From positions 1 through 64,000 of the forward strand of contig CAJKQE010000002.1 of the NCBI GenBank assembly GCA_905201915.1: 64,000 nucleotides of DNA. Direction: 5' to 3'. The notes under the pieces are model-generated. The model was given only the letters and a program-made list of their open reading frames with translations. It ran no database searches and was not told where the DNA came from. This DNA comes from an uncultured Lachnospiraceae bacterium (GTDB lineage Bacteria; Bacillota; Clostridia; Lachnospirales; Lachnospiraceae). The first letter of the stretch is position 1. The number at the start of each line of letters is the position of its first letter. The position numbers were made by a program, and so were the translations under genes. Of this stretch, positions 41,794 to 49,810 are shown one piece after another.

Positions 41794-42231
41794 TCAGCCT
41801 AATTTACCAAGAATCATGAAAGAAATAATCAGACCATATAAGGCAATACCTTCTGCCATGGCTACGAAAATCATGGATTTACCGAATAAAGAACCATCTT
41901 CGCTGATAGCACCTAAAGCAGCACTTGCAGAACTTGCAACGGCAATACCTGAACCGATACCGGAAAGACCGGTAACTAAAGCAGCACCAATGTAGCCAAG
42001 ACCTGTTGCAAGGTCAGAAGTTCCGGCAGCAGTTGCAGCATGAACGCTGGCTGTTCCGGCGAACATTACAATAGTGGCTACAAGAAGGCTTCCAAAGAAG
42101 AAAAAGCAGTTGCATGCAAGAGATTTTTTGTAGCGTTTTTTTGTTTTTTCTCCCAGAAAGAATGCTCCGAAAGGAACGATAATGCTTAAAACTAAAGCTG
42201 CTGCAGTAAGAATTTGAATGATAGTTGTCAT
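41794..42231 (-). CDS. V-type ATP synthase subunit K, three-helix proteolipid
   Basis: Rotor-ring proteolipid of the second ATPase, 145 residues. Residues 1-65 hold a membrane helix, a basic loop (KKRYKKS) and a second helix ending in ASVHAATAAG, which looks like a fused signal or leader segment. Residues 75-145 are a single ion-binding hairpin (GYIGAALVTGLSGIGSGIAVA and FVAMAEGIALYGLIISFMIL) with the carboxylate Glu127. The Q, Q and T ligands of Na+-type rings are not present around it; Gly follows Glu127. This suggests H+ coupling, in contrast to the K subunit at 2002. Inference from sequence only. Confidence 0.9.
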   Translation of the reverse strand: MTTIIQILTAAALVLSIIVPFGAFFLGEKTKKRYKKSLACNCFFFFGSLLVATIVMFAGTASVHAATAAGTSDLATGLGYIGAALVTGLSGIGSGIAVASSASAALGAISEDGSLFGKSMIFVAMAEGIALYGLIISFMILGKLG

Positions 42232-42267
42232 AATAATGTCCTCCTAAATATTAAACAATCTGAGCCA

Positions 42268-44223
42268 TTAAGCGTGGTCAGCAGATTTCGTGTTGTTTAC
42301 ATGTTTTAAAAATGGTTTAAATTCTTTTCCTGTACCCTTATAGAAACGGCTGAACATTTCGTAATATTCCAGACGAAGTACCTGAATACCTACAATCAGG
42401 CCTTCCATGGCACATACAAAAATATTACCTCCAATGACAATCAGCCAGTTAATACTTCCGCCGCTTTCAGCACCTGCCAGCATCATAACAACGCCCATCA
42501 TAGCAGCGTGGCTGACAGCAAAGGCGCCGATACGCACGAAGGAAAGAGTGTTGGAAAGAAAACTTAACATAATTTCAAACAGTTCAAAGAAACTCTGTAC
42601 AAAAAACATAGGCTTGCTGCCCTCAATCACAGGAGTTTTCTTTTCCACAATGTGAGTAATTGGTTCTTTTAACATGATAATCACAAGAGGAACTGCAAAC
42701 ATTACAATTAAGATAATGGCAGCAGGCAGTGATTTTCCTGTGAGGAATAAAAGAGCAGATACGGTTAAAGTTCCATAAAAAACAAGTCCGCAGACAGAGT
42801 TTTGGTCAAACCAGATACCCTCTGTGTCATGAGTACGTACCGCATTGATAATGTGGAAAATCATGGTCACAAGGATGAGGAACATACCAAAAACAATAGC
42901 AACAACGAAAATGGTATTCATTTGTCCAAGTCCGGGAACCAGCATCATAGCTTCTACAGGTCTTAGCCATAGAGCATTAATGGTATGTTCAAAGCCAAAA
43001 ATACTGCCGAACATGAAACCAAAGAAGGTAGAAAAGATACCTGCAGTTCCGATGATTGCTCCTAAAGTAACCTGTTTCCATTTATACAGTGCAAAACCTC
43101 CAATTGCCAGTAAAAGTCCCTGTCCCACATCTCCAAACATAACACCGAAGATAAAGGAATAAGTCAGCGCTACGAAAATTGTAGGATCTAATTCATGATA
43201 ATCAGGAAGTCCATACATTTTAATATACATTTCAAAAGGCTTGAAAATCTTTGGATTTTTCAGTTTTGTAGGTGGCTTGCAACTGATTTTATTGTTATCA
43301 TCTTCTATTACGCAAAATAAATTAGAGTCATTTTCAACTTCTTTCATAAAAGAAGAAGTGTCCTTTTCACTCATCCATCCGCATAAAATATAGAAGGTTT
43401 CTTGATGCTCCTGTACGCAGGCAGCTACTTTTCGTACATCGAAGTTAGTAGAAAGAGCATTTAAAGCAGCCTGTGCAGAAAGAATAGCACTAGCATCACC
43501 GTTTAAAAGATCTTGGATTGCCTGATGGCAGTCATTTAATTCTTCATCAATAGCATTTAATTGATTTTTCAGGTCATTATGAAGCTTTTGAGGAGTACCA
43601 TAGTAGTAATCCTTTTTCAAATAAATGCGTTCAAAATGCATAGAAGAAAATACAGCGTCTACCTGTTCCATCTTTGTCCAGAGGACAAAATAAATTCCCC
43701 ATACATAATCATCTTGATGACAGGGAAAAAAGATGGTGTCCAGATTGTCGTAAACATATTCTTTAAATTTTTCATAATATTCTACAGGAATACGTCCAAA
43801 ACGTACCTGTACAAAGCGATAATGTATTAGCTTGTCTAAATCCTGAGGCAGGGTAAGAAAAGGTGTAACACATTTTAAATCTTCAACGACAGAAGAACGT
43901 TTTTCATTAAGTTCATCACATCGTTTTTTGATTTTTGAAATTTTTTCATTTAAAGTATCTACAAGGGGCTGAATTTCTTCCAGAGAAATATCGCATAAAG
44001 AAGTATGCTCTGTATCCGTAAGCTGTCCGGCAAATTCATTGATGCGGTTTAGCAAATCCTTGTAAGGGTTTATCTGAATATATGGCGACAAATGTTGTAC
44101 TTGATTCAACTGTGCCATTGCATTTTCAAGATGAATTTCATACTTGGAAAGATATTCATTTACCACGCGGTCAATATCGGATTTTGGACCGGTAATGCTT
44201 AGGAATTTCATTTTCTCAATCAT
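42268..44223 (-). CDS. V-type ATP synthase subunit I (cluster 2)
   Basis: Membrane stator subunit of the second ATPase, 651 residues. It starts MIEKMKFLSITGPKSDIDRVVNEYLSKYEIHLENA, then a long coiled-coil arm to about residue 340, then about 7-8 membrane helices starting at ELDPTIFVALTYSFIFGVMFGDVGQG. SNTLSFVRIGAFAVSHAAMM holds the probable essential Arg. ATG at 44223 follows GGAGGTGATT. The first subunit I has SYSRLLALGL at the same place, another sign that the two motors belong to different subfamilies. Confidence 0.94.
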   Translation of the reverse strand: MIEKMKFLSITGPKSDIDRVVNEYLSKYEIHLENAMAQLNQVQHLSPYIQINPYKDLLNRINEFAGQLTDTEHTSLCDISLEEIQPLVDTLNEKISKIKKRCDELNEKRSSVVEDLKCVTPFLTLPQDLDKLIHYRFVQVRFGRIPVEYYEKFKEYVYDNLDTIFFPCHQDDYVWGIYFVLWTKMEQVDAVFSSMHFERIYLKKDYYYGTPQKLHNDLKNQLNAIDEELNDCHQAIQDLLNGDASAILSAQAALNALSTNFDVRKVAACVQEHQETFYILCGWMSEKDTSSFMKEVENDSNLFCVIEDDNNKISCKPPTKLKNPKIFKPFEMYIKMYGLPDYHELDPTIFVALTYSFIFGVMFGDVGQGLLLAIGGFALYKWKQVTLGAIIGTAGIFSTFFGFMFGSIFGFEHTINALWLRPVEAMMLVPGLGQMNTIFVVAIVFGMFLILVTMIFHIINAVRTHDTEGIWFDQNSVCGLVFYGTLTVSALLFLTGKSLPAAIILIVMFAVPLVIIMLKEPITHIVEKKTPVIEGSKPMFFVQSFFELFEIMLSFLSNTLSFVRIGAFAVSHAAMMGVVMMLAGAESGGSINWLIVIGGNIFVCAMEGLIVGIQVLRLEYYEMFSRFYKGTGKEFKPFLKHVNNTKSADHA

Positions 44224-44240
44224 GTAATCACCTCCGGTTC

Positions 44241-45281
44241 TTAAGTTTTAGCAATATAATCCAAAATCTCAGCAGGAGATAATCCATAACGGACACATTC
44301 CACAGCTGTAGTCAGTCGGTCTACCTCGTGTTCTTTGTGATAGAGGTAAGAATACAGCATAATTACTGAGTGAGGATATTTTCTGGACTCTGTTTCCAGA
44401 ATGGTTTTTAAATTTAGATTGTAAAATGATTCCAGTTTTTCCGGAACAAGGTCAGGAAAACGTTTTTTATAATAGGTAGTATCCAGGATATGTTTAAATT
44501 CTTCTTCATCCGCGGATTCCACCAATGCGGAAATATCTTTTCGACTAAGGCGATAATGCACAGGAATTAACAGTGCATAGATATCAGCAGGTGTCATGTG
44601 ATAATATTTTTTTGAACGATAAATCCACTGAAGATTTAACATGTCAAATTTATTTCCGTATGCTTTTGTAATTTCCTGTAAATCTCGTTTTTTGAAAATC
44701 TTTTCTTTTACAGACCAGATATTGGCAAAGTAATACTGGTCCAGTGCCATACCATAATCAAAAATTCTGGGAGTGTAATCATTTCCCAGCTTTTTCAGTG
44801 GCTTATAATATTCCGATCCTTCCAGACCAGAAATAAATTCTTCTACAGTAGAAGAATTTGCCAATTTTTCAATATTCAGTTTTGAATGACGATCAAAAAA
44901 ATCTTTGAAAAGTGAAAGATCCAGTTCAGCATGTCCCTGGTCAAAGACTTTTCTAAGACATTCTTTCATGATTTCCAGCTCATAGCGCTTAAAATATAAT
45001 GCCATAAATGTTCGCTGTTCCGGATTGGCGAAACGATATAATTTGGCAAAATTTTGATAAATGGTATGAATAAGAAGCTTTTCAACATCACCTCTGTGGA
45101 GGCTGTTTTCATCTAAATCTGCCCAAAGGTCTTGAAATCCCGGCTGCTTTTTTAAATAAGAAACAATAGCAGTGACAGAATGCATTTGGGCAATTTCCTG
45201 ATATTGCGCTTCTTTTATAAGCTTGCTCTGCATGGCCCGTACTTTTGTAGACAGACCGCTGTAAGAAAGTAGACTTCCCAT
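44241..45281 (-). CDS. V-type ATP synthase subunit C (cluster 2)
   Basis: AC39-type central-stalk adaptor, 346 residues, helical throughout. It starts MGSLLSYSGLSTKVRAMQSKLI and includes MALYFKRYELEIMKECLR and DMLNLQWIYRSKKYY, motifs of the V-ATPase d/C family. It follows the small stalk subunit gene after 4 bases and precedes subunit I by 17. Confidence 0.9.
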   Translation of the reverse strand: MGSLLSYSGLSTKVRAMQSKLIKEAQYQEIAQMHSVTAIVSYLKKQPGFQDLWADLDENSLHRGDVEKLLIHTIYQNFAKLYRFANPEQRTFMALYFKRYELEIMKECLRKVFDQGHAELDLSLFKDFFDRHSKLNIEKLANSSTVEEFISGLEGSEYYKPLKKLGNDYTPRIFDYGMALDQYYFANIWSVKEKIFKKRDLQEITKAYGNKFDMLNLQWIYRSKKYYHMTPADIYALLIPVHYRLSRKDISALVESADEEEFKHILDTTYYKKRFPDLVPEKLESFYNLNLKTILETESRKYPHSVIMLYSYLYHKEHEVDRLTTAVECVRYGLSPAEILDYIAKT

Positions 45282-45285
45282 ATTC

Positions 45286-45597
45286 TCACATCCTTAATAT
45301 TCTGTCATAGATTTCTTTTGCCATGTTTGTATGACACTTGGTATAGTAGGCTTCCAGTTGGGTTAAAATTTGTTCAGACTCATTTCTTTGATTTTCCAGT
45401 TCCTTTTTCATCTGGATTTCCAATTCCTGCCGAATAGTATCTGAGCGGTTTTGGATTTCCATGTCTATGTTGGCATCAAATTTCTGGACAGCTTCTTCAT
45501 ATTGCTGTGCCAGTTGCTTCTTCTGCTCTGAAACATCTTCCATGATATGTGAGGCGGCAGCTTCTATTTCTGCAAGCTTGTTGATAATGTCTTCCAT
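45286..45597 (-). CDS. V-type ATP synthase small peripheral-stalk subunit (H/G-like)
   Basis: First gene of the second ATPase operon. The 103 residues form one continuous amphipathic helix (about 10-95) rich in Gln, Glu and Lys, MEDIINKLAEIEAAASHIMEDVSEQ, as expected for the subunit that pairs with E in the peripheral stalk. Assignment rests on helix pattern, size and operon position. ATG at 45597 follows AAAGGAG. Confidence 0.8.
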   Translation of the reverse strand: MEDIINKLAEIEAAASHIMEDVSEQKKQLAQQYEEAVQKFDANIDMEIQNRSDTIRQELEIQMKKELENQRNESEQILTQLEAYYTKCHTNMAKEIYDRILRM

Positions 45598-45629
45598 AGG
45601 CTTTTCTCCTTTTTTGTTTTGTCCATCTT

Positions 45630-45672
45630 ATTATACACTATTTCAAAAAAAAAACCACAGGATTTATTGTGG
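45630..45672 (-). promoter_or_regulatory. Candidate promoter and hairpin upstream of ATPase cluster 2
   Basis: On the minus strand TATAAT (45635-45630) lies 33 bases before the first gene, but the hexamer 17 bases upstream (GTGGTT) is a poor -35. Just upstream a CCACA/TGTGG hairpin is followed by ten T (45672-45645), which looks like a small terminator. Whether this is an attenuator of a longer transcript or chance is not clear. Confidence 0.4.
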
Positions 45673-45674
45673 CT

Positions 45675-45703
45675 TTGACAGGAGATAGGGTATCGGTTAT
45701 ACT
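45675..45703 (+). promoter_or_regulatory. Promoter of trmB
   Basis: TTGACA (45675-45680), 17-base spacer, TATACT (45698-45703), 33 bases before the trmB ATG. Confidence 0.75.
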
Positions 45704-45736
45704 TTTATAGAATAATTAGAAAGGTAGGAATATCGA

Positions 45737-46390
45737 ATGCGATTGAGAAATATACCGGGGGCAAAAGATGCCATTGAAGATAGCAGATATGTAATCCATG
45801 ATATACAGGAAAAAAAAGGAAGATGGTCAGAAGTTTTTGGGAATGATCACCCTGTTCATATTGAAGTTGGAATGGGGAAAGGTCGCTTTATTATGACTTT
45901 GGCAGAGCTTTATCCTGAGGTGAATTTTATTGGAATTGAAATGTATGACAGTGTTTTGCTGCGAGCGCTTCAGAAAAGAGAGGAGCAGGAAAAAGAAGGA
46001 AAAGTTTTAAAAAATCTATTTTTCATTCGTATGGATGCAAGGGAACTGCCTCTTGTATTTGAAAAAGGAGAGGTAAAAAAGATTTATTTGAATTTTTCAG
46101 ATCCGTGGCCAAAGGAAAGGCACGCAAAACGCAGATTAACCTCCCGTCAGTTTCTGGAGAGATACCAACAGGTATTGGCAAAGGAAGGCGTAGTGGAATT
46201 TAAGACCGATAACAGAGAATTATTTGAATTTTCCTTGGAAGAAGTAAAAGAATCAGGATGGAAGCTTTTGGCTCATACCTTTGATTTGCATCATGATGAA
46301 GAAATGAATGAAGGAAATGTGATGACAGAATATGAGGAGAAATTTTCATCACAGGGAAATCCTATTCACAAATTGATTGCAGGACAATAA
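45737..46390 (+). CDS. trmB: tRNA (guanine-N7-)-methyltransferase
   Basis: Methylates G46 of tRNA with S-adenosylmethionine. The 217 residues contain the SAM loop HIEVGMGKGRFIMTLAELYP, FIGIEMYDSVLLRA, and the family signature NFSDPWPKERHAKRRLTSRQFL, with TDNRELFEFS downstream. ATG at 45737 follows AAGGTAGG. It is divergent from the ATPase operon; a tRNA-Lys gene lies about 350 bases downstream. Confidence 0.95.
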   Translation: MRLRNIPGAKDAIEDSRYVIHDIQEKKGRWSEVFGNDHPVHIEVGMGKGRFIMTLAELYPEVNFIGIEMYDSVLLRALQKREEQEKEGKVLKNLFFIRMDARELPLVFEKGEVKKIYLNFSDPWPKERHAKRRLTSRQFLERYQQVLAKEGVVEFKTDNRELFEFSLEEVKESGWKLLAHTFDLHHDEEMNEGNVMTEYEEKFSSQGNPIHKLIAGQ

Positions 46391-46408
46391 ACTGTATATA
46401 ATAGAAGA

Positions 46409-46573
46409 ATGAGTTTGGGAGTGCCTGTAATGAAAGGAAAGAGAGGTATAAAGGATGCTGTTTTTCAATGGGCTTATCAAAACAGAAGGCAAAAAACAAA
46501 GGCTTCGGAAGTTTTAAAGTCTATTGAAGAGGTAGAAAAGACTCTTCATTCTGTAAAGGTGAAAAGAAAATAA
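46409..46573 (+). CDS. Small basic hypothetical protein
   Basis: A possible 54-residue product, MSLGVPVMKGKRGIKDAVFQWAYQNRRQK, ending in SIEEVEKTLHSVKVKRK; an internal ATG at 46430 (MKGKRG) is an alternative. A promoter-like TTGATT (46373-46378) and TATAAT (46397-46402) with an 18-base spacer stand just before it, leaving almost no leader, and no good ribosome site is seen. Rich in Lys/Arg and probably helical. No family recognised. The 170 bases after it hold only a GGGTGT/ACACCC hairpin (46580-46616) and the tRNA upstream region. Confidence 0.4.
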   Translation: MSLGVPVMKGKRGIKDAVFQWAYQNRRQKTKASEVLKSIEEVEKTLHSVKVKRK

Positions 46574-46744
46574 AAAGGAGGGGTGTTTGAGAAAGATGAG
46601 ATATTTTCAGACACCCTATAGGATATACATAAAATATTTCTAAAATGTTTCTTTAAAAAAACAAAAAAAGTATAAAAATATGCTTGCTTTTTTAAAATGT
46701 ATCAGGTATAATATTTTTTGCATTAAGAAAAACAAAATAAATAA

Positions 46745-46817
46745 GCGCCTTTAGCTCAGTTGGTAGAGCAGTAGACTCTTAATCTATTTGTCCAGGGTTC
46801 GAGTCCCTGAAGGCGCA
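46745..46817 (+). tRNA. tRNA-Lys (anticodon CTT)
   Basis: Complete 73-base cloverleaf: acceptor GCGCCTT with AAGGCGC, D arm GCTCAGTTGGTAGAGC, anticodon stem GTAGA/TCTAT with loop CTCTTAA, T arm CAGGGTTCGAGTCCCTG. The anticodon is CTT, reading AAG lysine codons. CCA is not encoded. A terminator follows at 46820. Confidence 0.97.
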
Positions 46818-46819
46818 TT

Positions 46820-46868
46820 AAAAAGCACTGTTTTTGCAGACAAGAGAGCTGTGGGGACGGTGTTTTTT
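46820..46868 (+). terminator. Intrinsic terminator after tRNA-Lys
   Basis: AAAAAGCACTGT (46820-46831) pairs with ACGGTGTTTTTT (46857-46868), including two G-U pairs; the T run forms the distal arm. Confidence 0.75.
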
Positions 46869-46886
46869 GTTGCATAAAATAAAAAT

Positions 46887-46936
46887 CAGGAATATCTATA
46901 TACGCAGATTAAGCGTAGAATATATAGATATTCCTG
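46887..46936 (-). terminator. Terminator after the YqeY-like gene
   Basis: Perfect 16-base stem between 46887-46902 and 46921-46936 (CAGGAATATCTATATA and its complement), with an inner CGC/GCG pair. On the minus strand it is followed by ATTTTTATTTT, so it terminates the YqeY transcript and insulates it from the tRNA. Confidence 0.8.
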
Positions 46937-46964
46937 TTTTAAACTACAGATAATCCTTATTTAT

Positions 46965-47411
46965 TTACTGCATCATAGATGCAAGAACCTGATTTACCAG
47001 CTTGCCGTCAGCAATTCCTTTTACCTTAGGCATCAGCACTTTCATGATTTTACCTTTGTCTTTTCCGGTTGGTATTTCTATAGAAAGTTCGCTTAATACG
47101 CCCTGAATAACTTCTTTAATTTCGTCTTCGCTCAGCATTTTTGGGGCAAATTCTTCATAAACAGCAATACGTTTTGTACATTCTTCAATGATTTCTGTTC
47201 TGTCCTTTGGTGTAAGCTCAAGAGTTTCTTTTGTCTGTTTAATTTCTTTTAAGACAACTTCGTTTTCTTCTGCTTCTGTTAAATCCTCACGTTTGTCAAT
47301 AGCCTTATTTTTTAATGCAGACAGCAGCATAGAAAGAGACTCTTTACGTTCTTTGTCCCCTGCTTTCATGGCTGTGACCATAGCTTTTCTTACTTCATCG
47401 ATTTTACTCAT
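46965..47411 (-). CDS. yqeY: GatB/YqeY domain-containing protein
   Basis: A 148-residue stand-alone YqeY domain, homologous to the C-terminal tRNA-binding tail of GatB. Motifs: KAMVTAMKAGDKERKESLSMLLSALKNKAIDKRE and KDKGKIMKVLMPKVKGIADGKLVNQVLASMM. The cellular role is not established; tRNA-linked function is inferred from GatB. ATG at 47411 follows AAAGGAG. Its promoter region shares a 21-base block with the next gene. Confidence 0.9.
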   Translation of the reverse strand: MSKIDEVRKAMVTAMKAGDKERKESLSMLLSALKNKAIDKREDLTEAEENEVVLKEIKQTKETLELTPKDRTEIIEECTKRIAVYEEFAPKMLSEDEIKEVIQGVLSELSIEIPTGKDKGKIMKVLMPKVKGIADGKLVNQVLASMMQ

Positions 47412-47447
47412 GTATGAAACATCTCCTTTGCTTTTTTAATTTGCACT

Positions 47448-47468
47448 TTGTGCAAATATTATACCATG
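47448..47468 (-). repeat. 21-base promoter element, copy 1 (upstream of yqeY)
   Basis: Minus-strand block CATGGTATAATATTTGCACAA holds the -10 TATAAT; TTGACT (-35) lies about 16 bases upstream. It continues into the palindrome TTTGCAC-TTT-GTGCAAA (about 47440-47456), a possible operator just after the start. An identical 21-base block occurs at 48156-48176. Confidence 0.7.
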
Positions 47469-47481
47469 ATTTAAAACTGAG

Positions 47482-48120
47482 TCAATGAATACGAAGCAGA
47501 TTCCAATGAAAATGTGCAGCAAGAGCACGTATTACTACAGTTACAATCAGACCAAAAATAAGTCCTGCAGCTTCTCCTACTGTATTTCGGCATACAATAC
47601 AGACAATTCCTCCGGCAATAGAGGCGCTTGCATAGACTTCACGTACTAAAATATACGGTGTTTCACTGGCCATAATATCACGGATAACACCGCCTCCTAC
47701 ACCGGTAAGGACACCGATAAAAAGGAAAAAGAAAGAATTATCGTCAGTAACATGGCGGGAAGCACTTTGAATTCCTACAACTGTAAAAATGCCTAATCCC
47801 ACGGTATCACACCAGAGCATTACCTTGTCATAAAATTTATTTTTGATTTTAGAATGGATAATTTCTGGATTGGTATACACAATAGTAAATAATAAAGTAG
47901 ACGTAATAATTGCGAATAAAATATACACAGGCTGGGCAAAAGCAGTAGGAGGTGTTATACCTAAAATTACATCTCTCATAATACCACCGCCCACTGCTGT
48001 TGTGGCACCTAAAATATTTACTCCAAAAATATCCATTTTTTTCTCAATCGCAAGCATGGCACCGGATGAGGCAAACGCCACTGTACCAATAATTTCCAGA
48101 ACAAAAGTGAAAATATCCAT
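47482..48120 (-). CDS. Trimeric intracellular cation channel-like membrane protein (UPF0126/YadS family)
   Basis: A 212-residue integral membrane protein with seven helices made of two similar three-helix repeats. Each repeat carries the family glycine motif: GATTAVGGGIMRDVILG in the first and GVLTGVGGGVIRDIMASE in the second. Relatives are annotated as TRIC-type channels or glycine transporters; the substrate here is unknown. ATG at 48120 follows AAGGGGGA. It shares its promoter block with yqeY. Confidence 0.9.
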   Translation of the reverse strand: MDIFTFVLEIIGTVAFASSGAMLAIEKKMDIFGVNILGATTAVGGGIMRDVILGITPPTAFAQPVYILFAIITSTLLFTIVYTNPEIIHSKIKNKFYDKVMLWCDTVGLGIFTVVGIQSASRHVTDDNSFFFLFIGVLTGVGGGVIRDIMASETPYILVREVYASASIAGGIVCIVCRNTVGEAAGLIFGLIVTVVIRALAAHFHWNLLRIH

Positions 48121-48155
48121 TAGAAAAGTCCCCCTTGCAAGTATAATTTAGCATA

Positions 48156-48176
48156 TTGTGCAAATATTATACCATG
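48156..48176 (-). repeat. 21-base promoter element, copy 2 (upstream of the TRIC-like gene)
   Basis: Identical to 47448-47468, including TATAAT and TTTGCACAA. The palindrome is less perfect here (TTTAGCATATTGTGCAAA). No matching -35 is obvious upstream. Confidence 0.7.
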
Positions 48177-48215
48177 TTTCTGCAAAAAAAACGTCATAAA
48201 AAGAGTGATATCATG

Positions 48216-48244
48216 TTGACTTTTCTTGTATTCTTTGTTACATT
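48216..48244 (+). promoter_or_regulatory. Promoter of the NSS transporter gene
   Basis: TTGACT (48216-48221), 17-base spacer, TACATT (48239-48244), about 80 bases before the ATG. Confidence 0.65.
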
Positions 48245-48328
48245 GATGAAGTATAGTTTTACAATTTAACGCAGCGATTAGTGATATTGCGAATAGGAGT
48301 AGGTTATTGAGAGGTAGGAGGGAAAAAT

Positions 48329-49648
48329 ATGCATAATCACAAAAATGGGAGTTTTACAAACTCGCTGGGCTTTGTATTGGCTTGTGTAGGCTCAGCGGTA
48401 GGTTTGGGAAATATTTGGATGTTTCCTTATCGATTGGGAGAATATGGAGGAGCTGCCTTTTTAATTCCATATATTTTCTTTATTTGCCTGTTTGGTTTTG
48501 TAGGGCTTTCAGCAGAGTTTGCAATTGGTAGAAAGGCAGGTACAGGAACACTGGGTTCTTACGAACTTTGTTGGGGAGAGAAAAAGAAAGAAAAAGTAGG
48601 GAAAGTTTTAGGCTGGATACCACTTTTAGGATCTCTTGGAATTGCCATTGGATATTCTGCTATTATCGGATGGGTTTTGAGATTTTTGTGGGGTTCAGTT
48701 ACAAATACAGTTTTAGAACAGGATGCAGCAGAATATTTTGCAGAGATTACTGCTCACATGGGTAATGTACCATGGCATGTGCTTGTAATTGTTATTACAG
48801 TAGTTGTACTTCTCATTGGAGCAGCTACACAGATTGAAAAAGCGAATAAAATACTTATGCCGCTGTTTTTTATCTTGTTTGCAATACTGGCAGTCAGAGT
48901 ATTCTTCCTTCCGGGAGCAAGAGAAGGATATAAATTTTTATTTGTACCAAAATGGGAGGCACTGGCAAATATTGATACATGGGTAATGGCTATGGGACAG
49001 GCATTTTTCTCTTTATCTATTACAGGTTCTGGAATGATTGTTTATGGTTCTTATTTAAGCAAGAAAGAAGATATTCCAAAAGCTTCTATGCAGACTGCAT
49101 TTTTTGATACAGTCGCAGCTATGCTTTCAGCATTGGCAATTATGCCGGCGGTATTTGCTTTTGGTATTGAGCCTTCTGCAGGTCCATCTTTAATGTTTGT
49201 TACAATTCCTAATATTTTTAAACAGATGCCAATGGGAAGACTGTTTGCGGTTATTTTTTTCCTGTCCGTATGTTTTGCAGGAATTACTTCTTTAATCAAT
49301 ATGTTTGAAGCCGTTATTGAAAGCTGGCAGTATAAATTTAAACTGAAAAGAAATTATGCGGTATTGCTTTGCGGTGGGCTGACACTTTTGGTTGGCCTTT
49401 TCATGGAAGAAGAAGCTAAAGTAGGAACATGGATGGATTTCATTACAATTATTGTAGTTCCGTTTGGTGCGGTATTAGGAGCAATTTCTATTTACTATAT
49501 TTTAGGATTTGATAAGATAAAAGAAGAGTTAGAAGAAGGACGTAAAAAAGGCCTTCCGAAAATCTTTAAACCTACTGCGAAATACATATATGTGCCATTA
49601 ACAATTATTGTATTTATTTTAGGATTAGTTTATAAAGGAATTGGTTGA
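48329..49648 (+). CDS. Sodium-dependent transporter, NSS/SNF family
   Basis: LeuT-fold Na+ symporter of 439 residues with 11-12 membrane helices. The first helix has the unwound Na+/substrate motif SAVGLGNIWMFPYRLGEYGGAAFLIPY. Helix 6 is marked by GQAFFSLSITGSGMIVYGSYL. The substrate is probably an amino acid, but residues seen do not fix which. ATG at 48329 follows GAGAGGTAGGAGGG. It is a single-gene unit with its own promoter and terminator and could use a Na+ gradient made by ATPase cluster 1. Confidence 0.93.
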   Translation: MHNHKNGSFTNSLGFVLACVGSAVGLGNIWMFPYRLGEYGGAAFLIPYIFFICLFGFVGLSAEFAIGRKAGTGTLGSYELCWGEKKKEKVGKVLGWIPLLGSLGIAIGYSAIIGWVLRFLWGSVTNTVLEQDAAEYFAEITAHMGNVPWHVLVIVITVVVLLIGAATQIEKANKILMPLFFILFAILAVRVFFLPGAREGYKFLFVPKWEALANIDTWVMAMGQAFFSLSITGSGMIVYGSYLSKKEDIPKASMQTAFFDTVAAMLSALAIMPAVFAFGIEPSAGPSLMFVTIPNIFKQMPMGRLFAVIFFLSVCFAGITSLINMFEAVIESWQYKFKLKRNYAVLLCGGLTLLVGLFMEEEAKVGTWMDFITIIVVPFGAVLGAISIYYILGFDKIKEELEEGRKKGLPKIFKPTAKYIYVPLTIIVFILGLVYKGIG

Positions 49649-49656
49649 TTTAGTGG

Positions 49657-49688
49657 GAAGATGCTGTTTTTAGCAGCATCTTCTTTTT
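49657..49688 (+). terminator. Intrinsic terminator after the NSS transporter
   Basis: Perfect 10-base stem GAAGATGCTG with CAGCATCTTC (49657-49683), loop TTTTTAG, then TTTTT. Confidence 0.88.
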
Positions 49689-49702
49689 GCTCTGTAAATA
49701 AG

Positions 49703-49732
49703 TTGACATAAACTTAAAAATCATATTATAAT
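49703..49732 (+). promoter_or_regulatory. Promoter of the CapA-family gene
   Basis: TTGACA (49703-49708), 18-base spacer, TATAAT (49727-49732). Confidence 0.75.
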
Positions 49733-49810
49733 TGTGAAATAATTAATTCATAAAATTTATGTGAGAATTCGCATGTTGAGATAAAGTGATGATTAAGGAA
49801 GGAGATTATC

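Noticed and set aside
1..45597. Recent duplication of a V-ATPase operon
   Set aside because: The two sets differ in gene order, proteolipid architecture and sequence in every subunit compared by eye. Separate acquisition or ancient divergence fits better.
45645..45672. Attenuator of ATPase cluster 2
   Set aside because: The hairpin stem is only five base pairs and no promoter upstream of it on the minus strand is convincing. Noted as a low-confidence element only.
46580..46616. Terminator after the small ORF at 46409
   Set aside because: The stem GGGTGTTTGA/TCAGACACCC is good but is followed by TATAGGATAT, with no T run.
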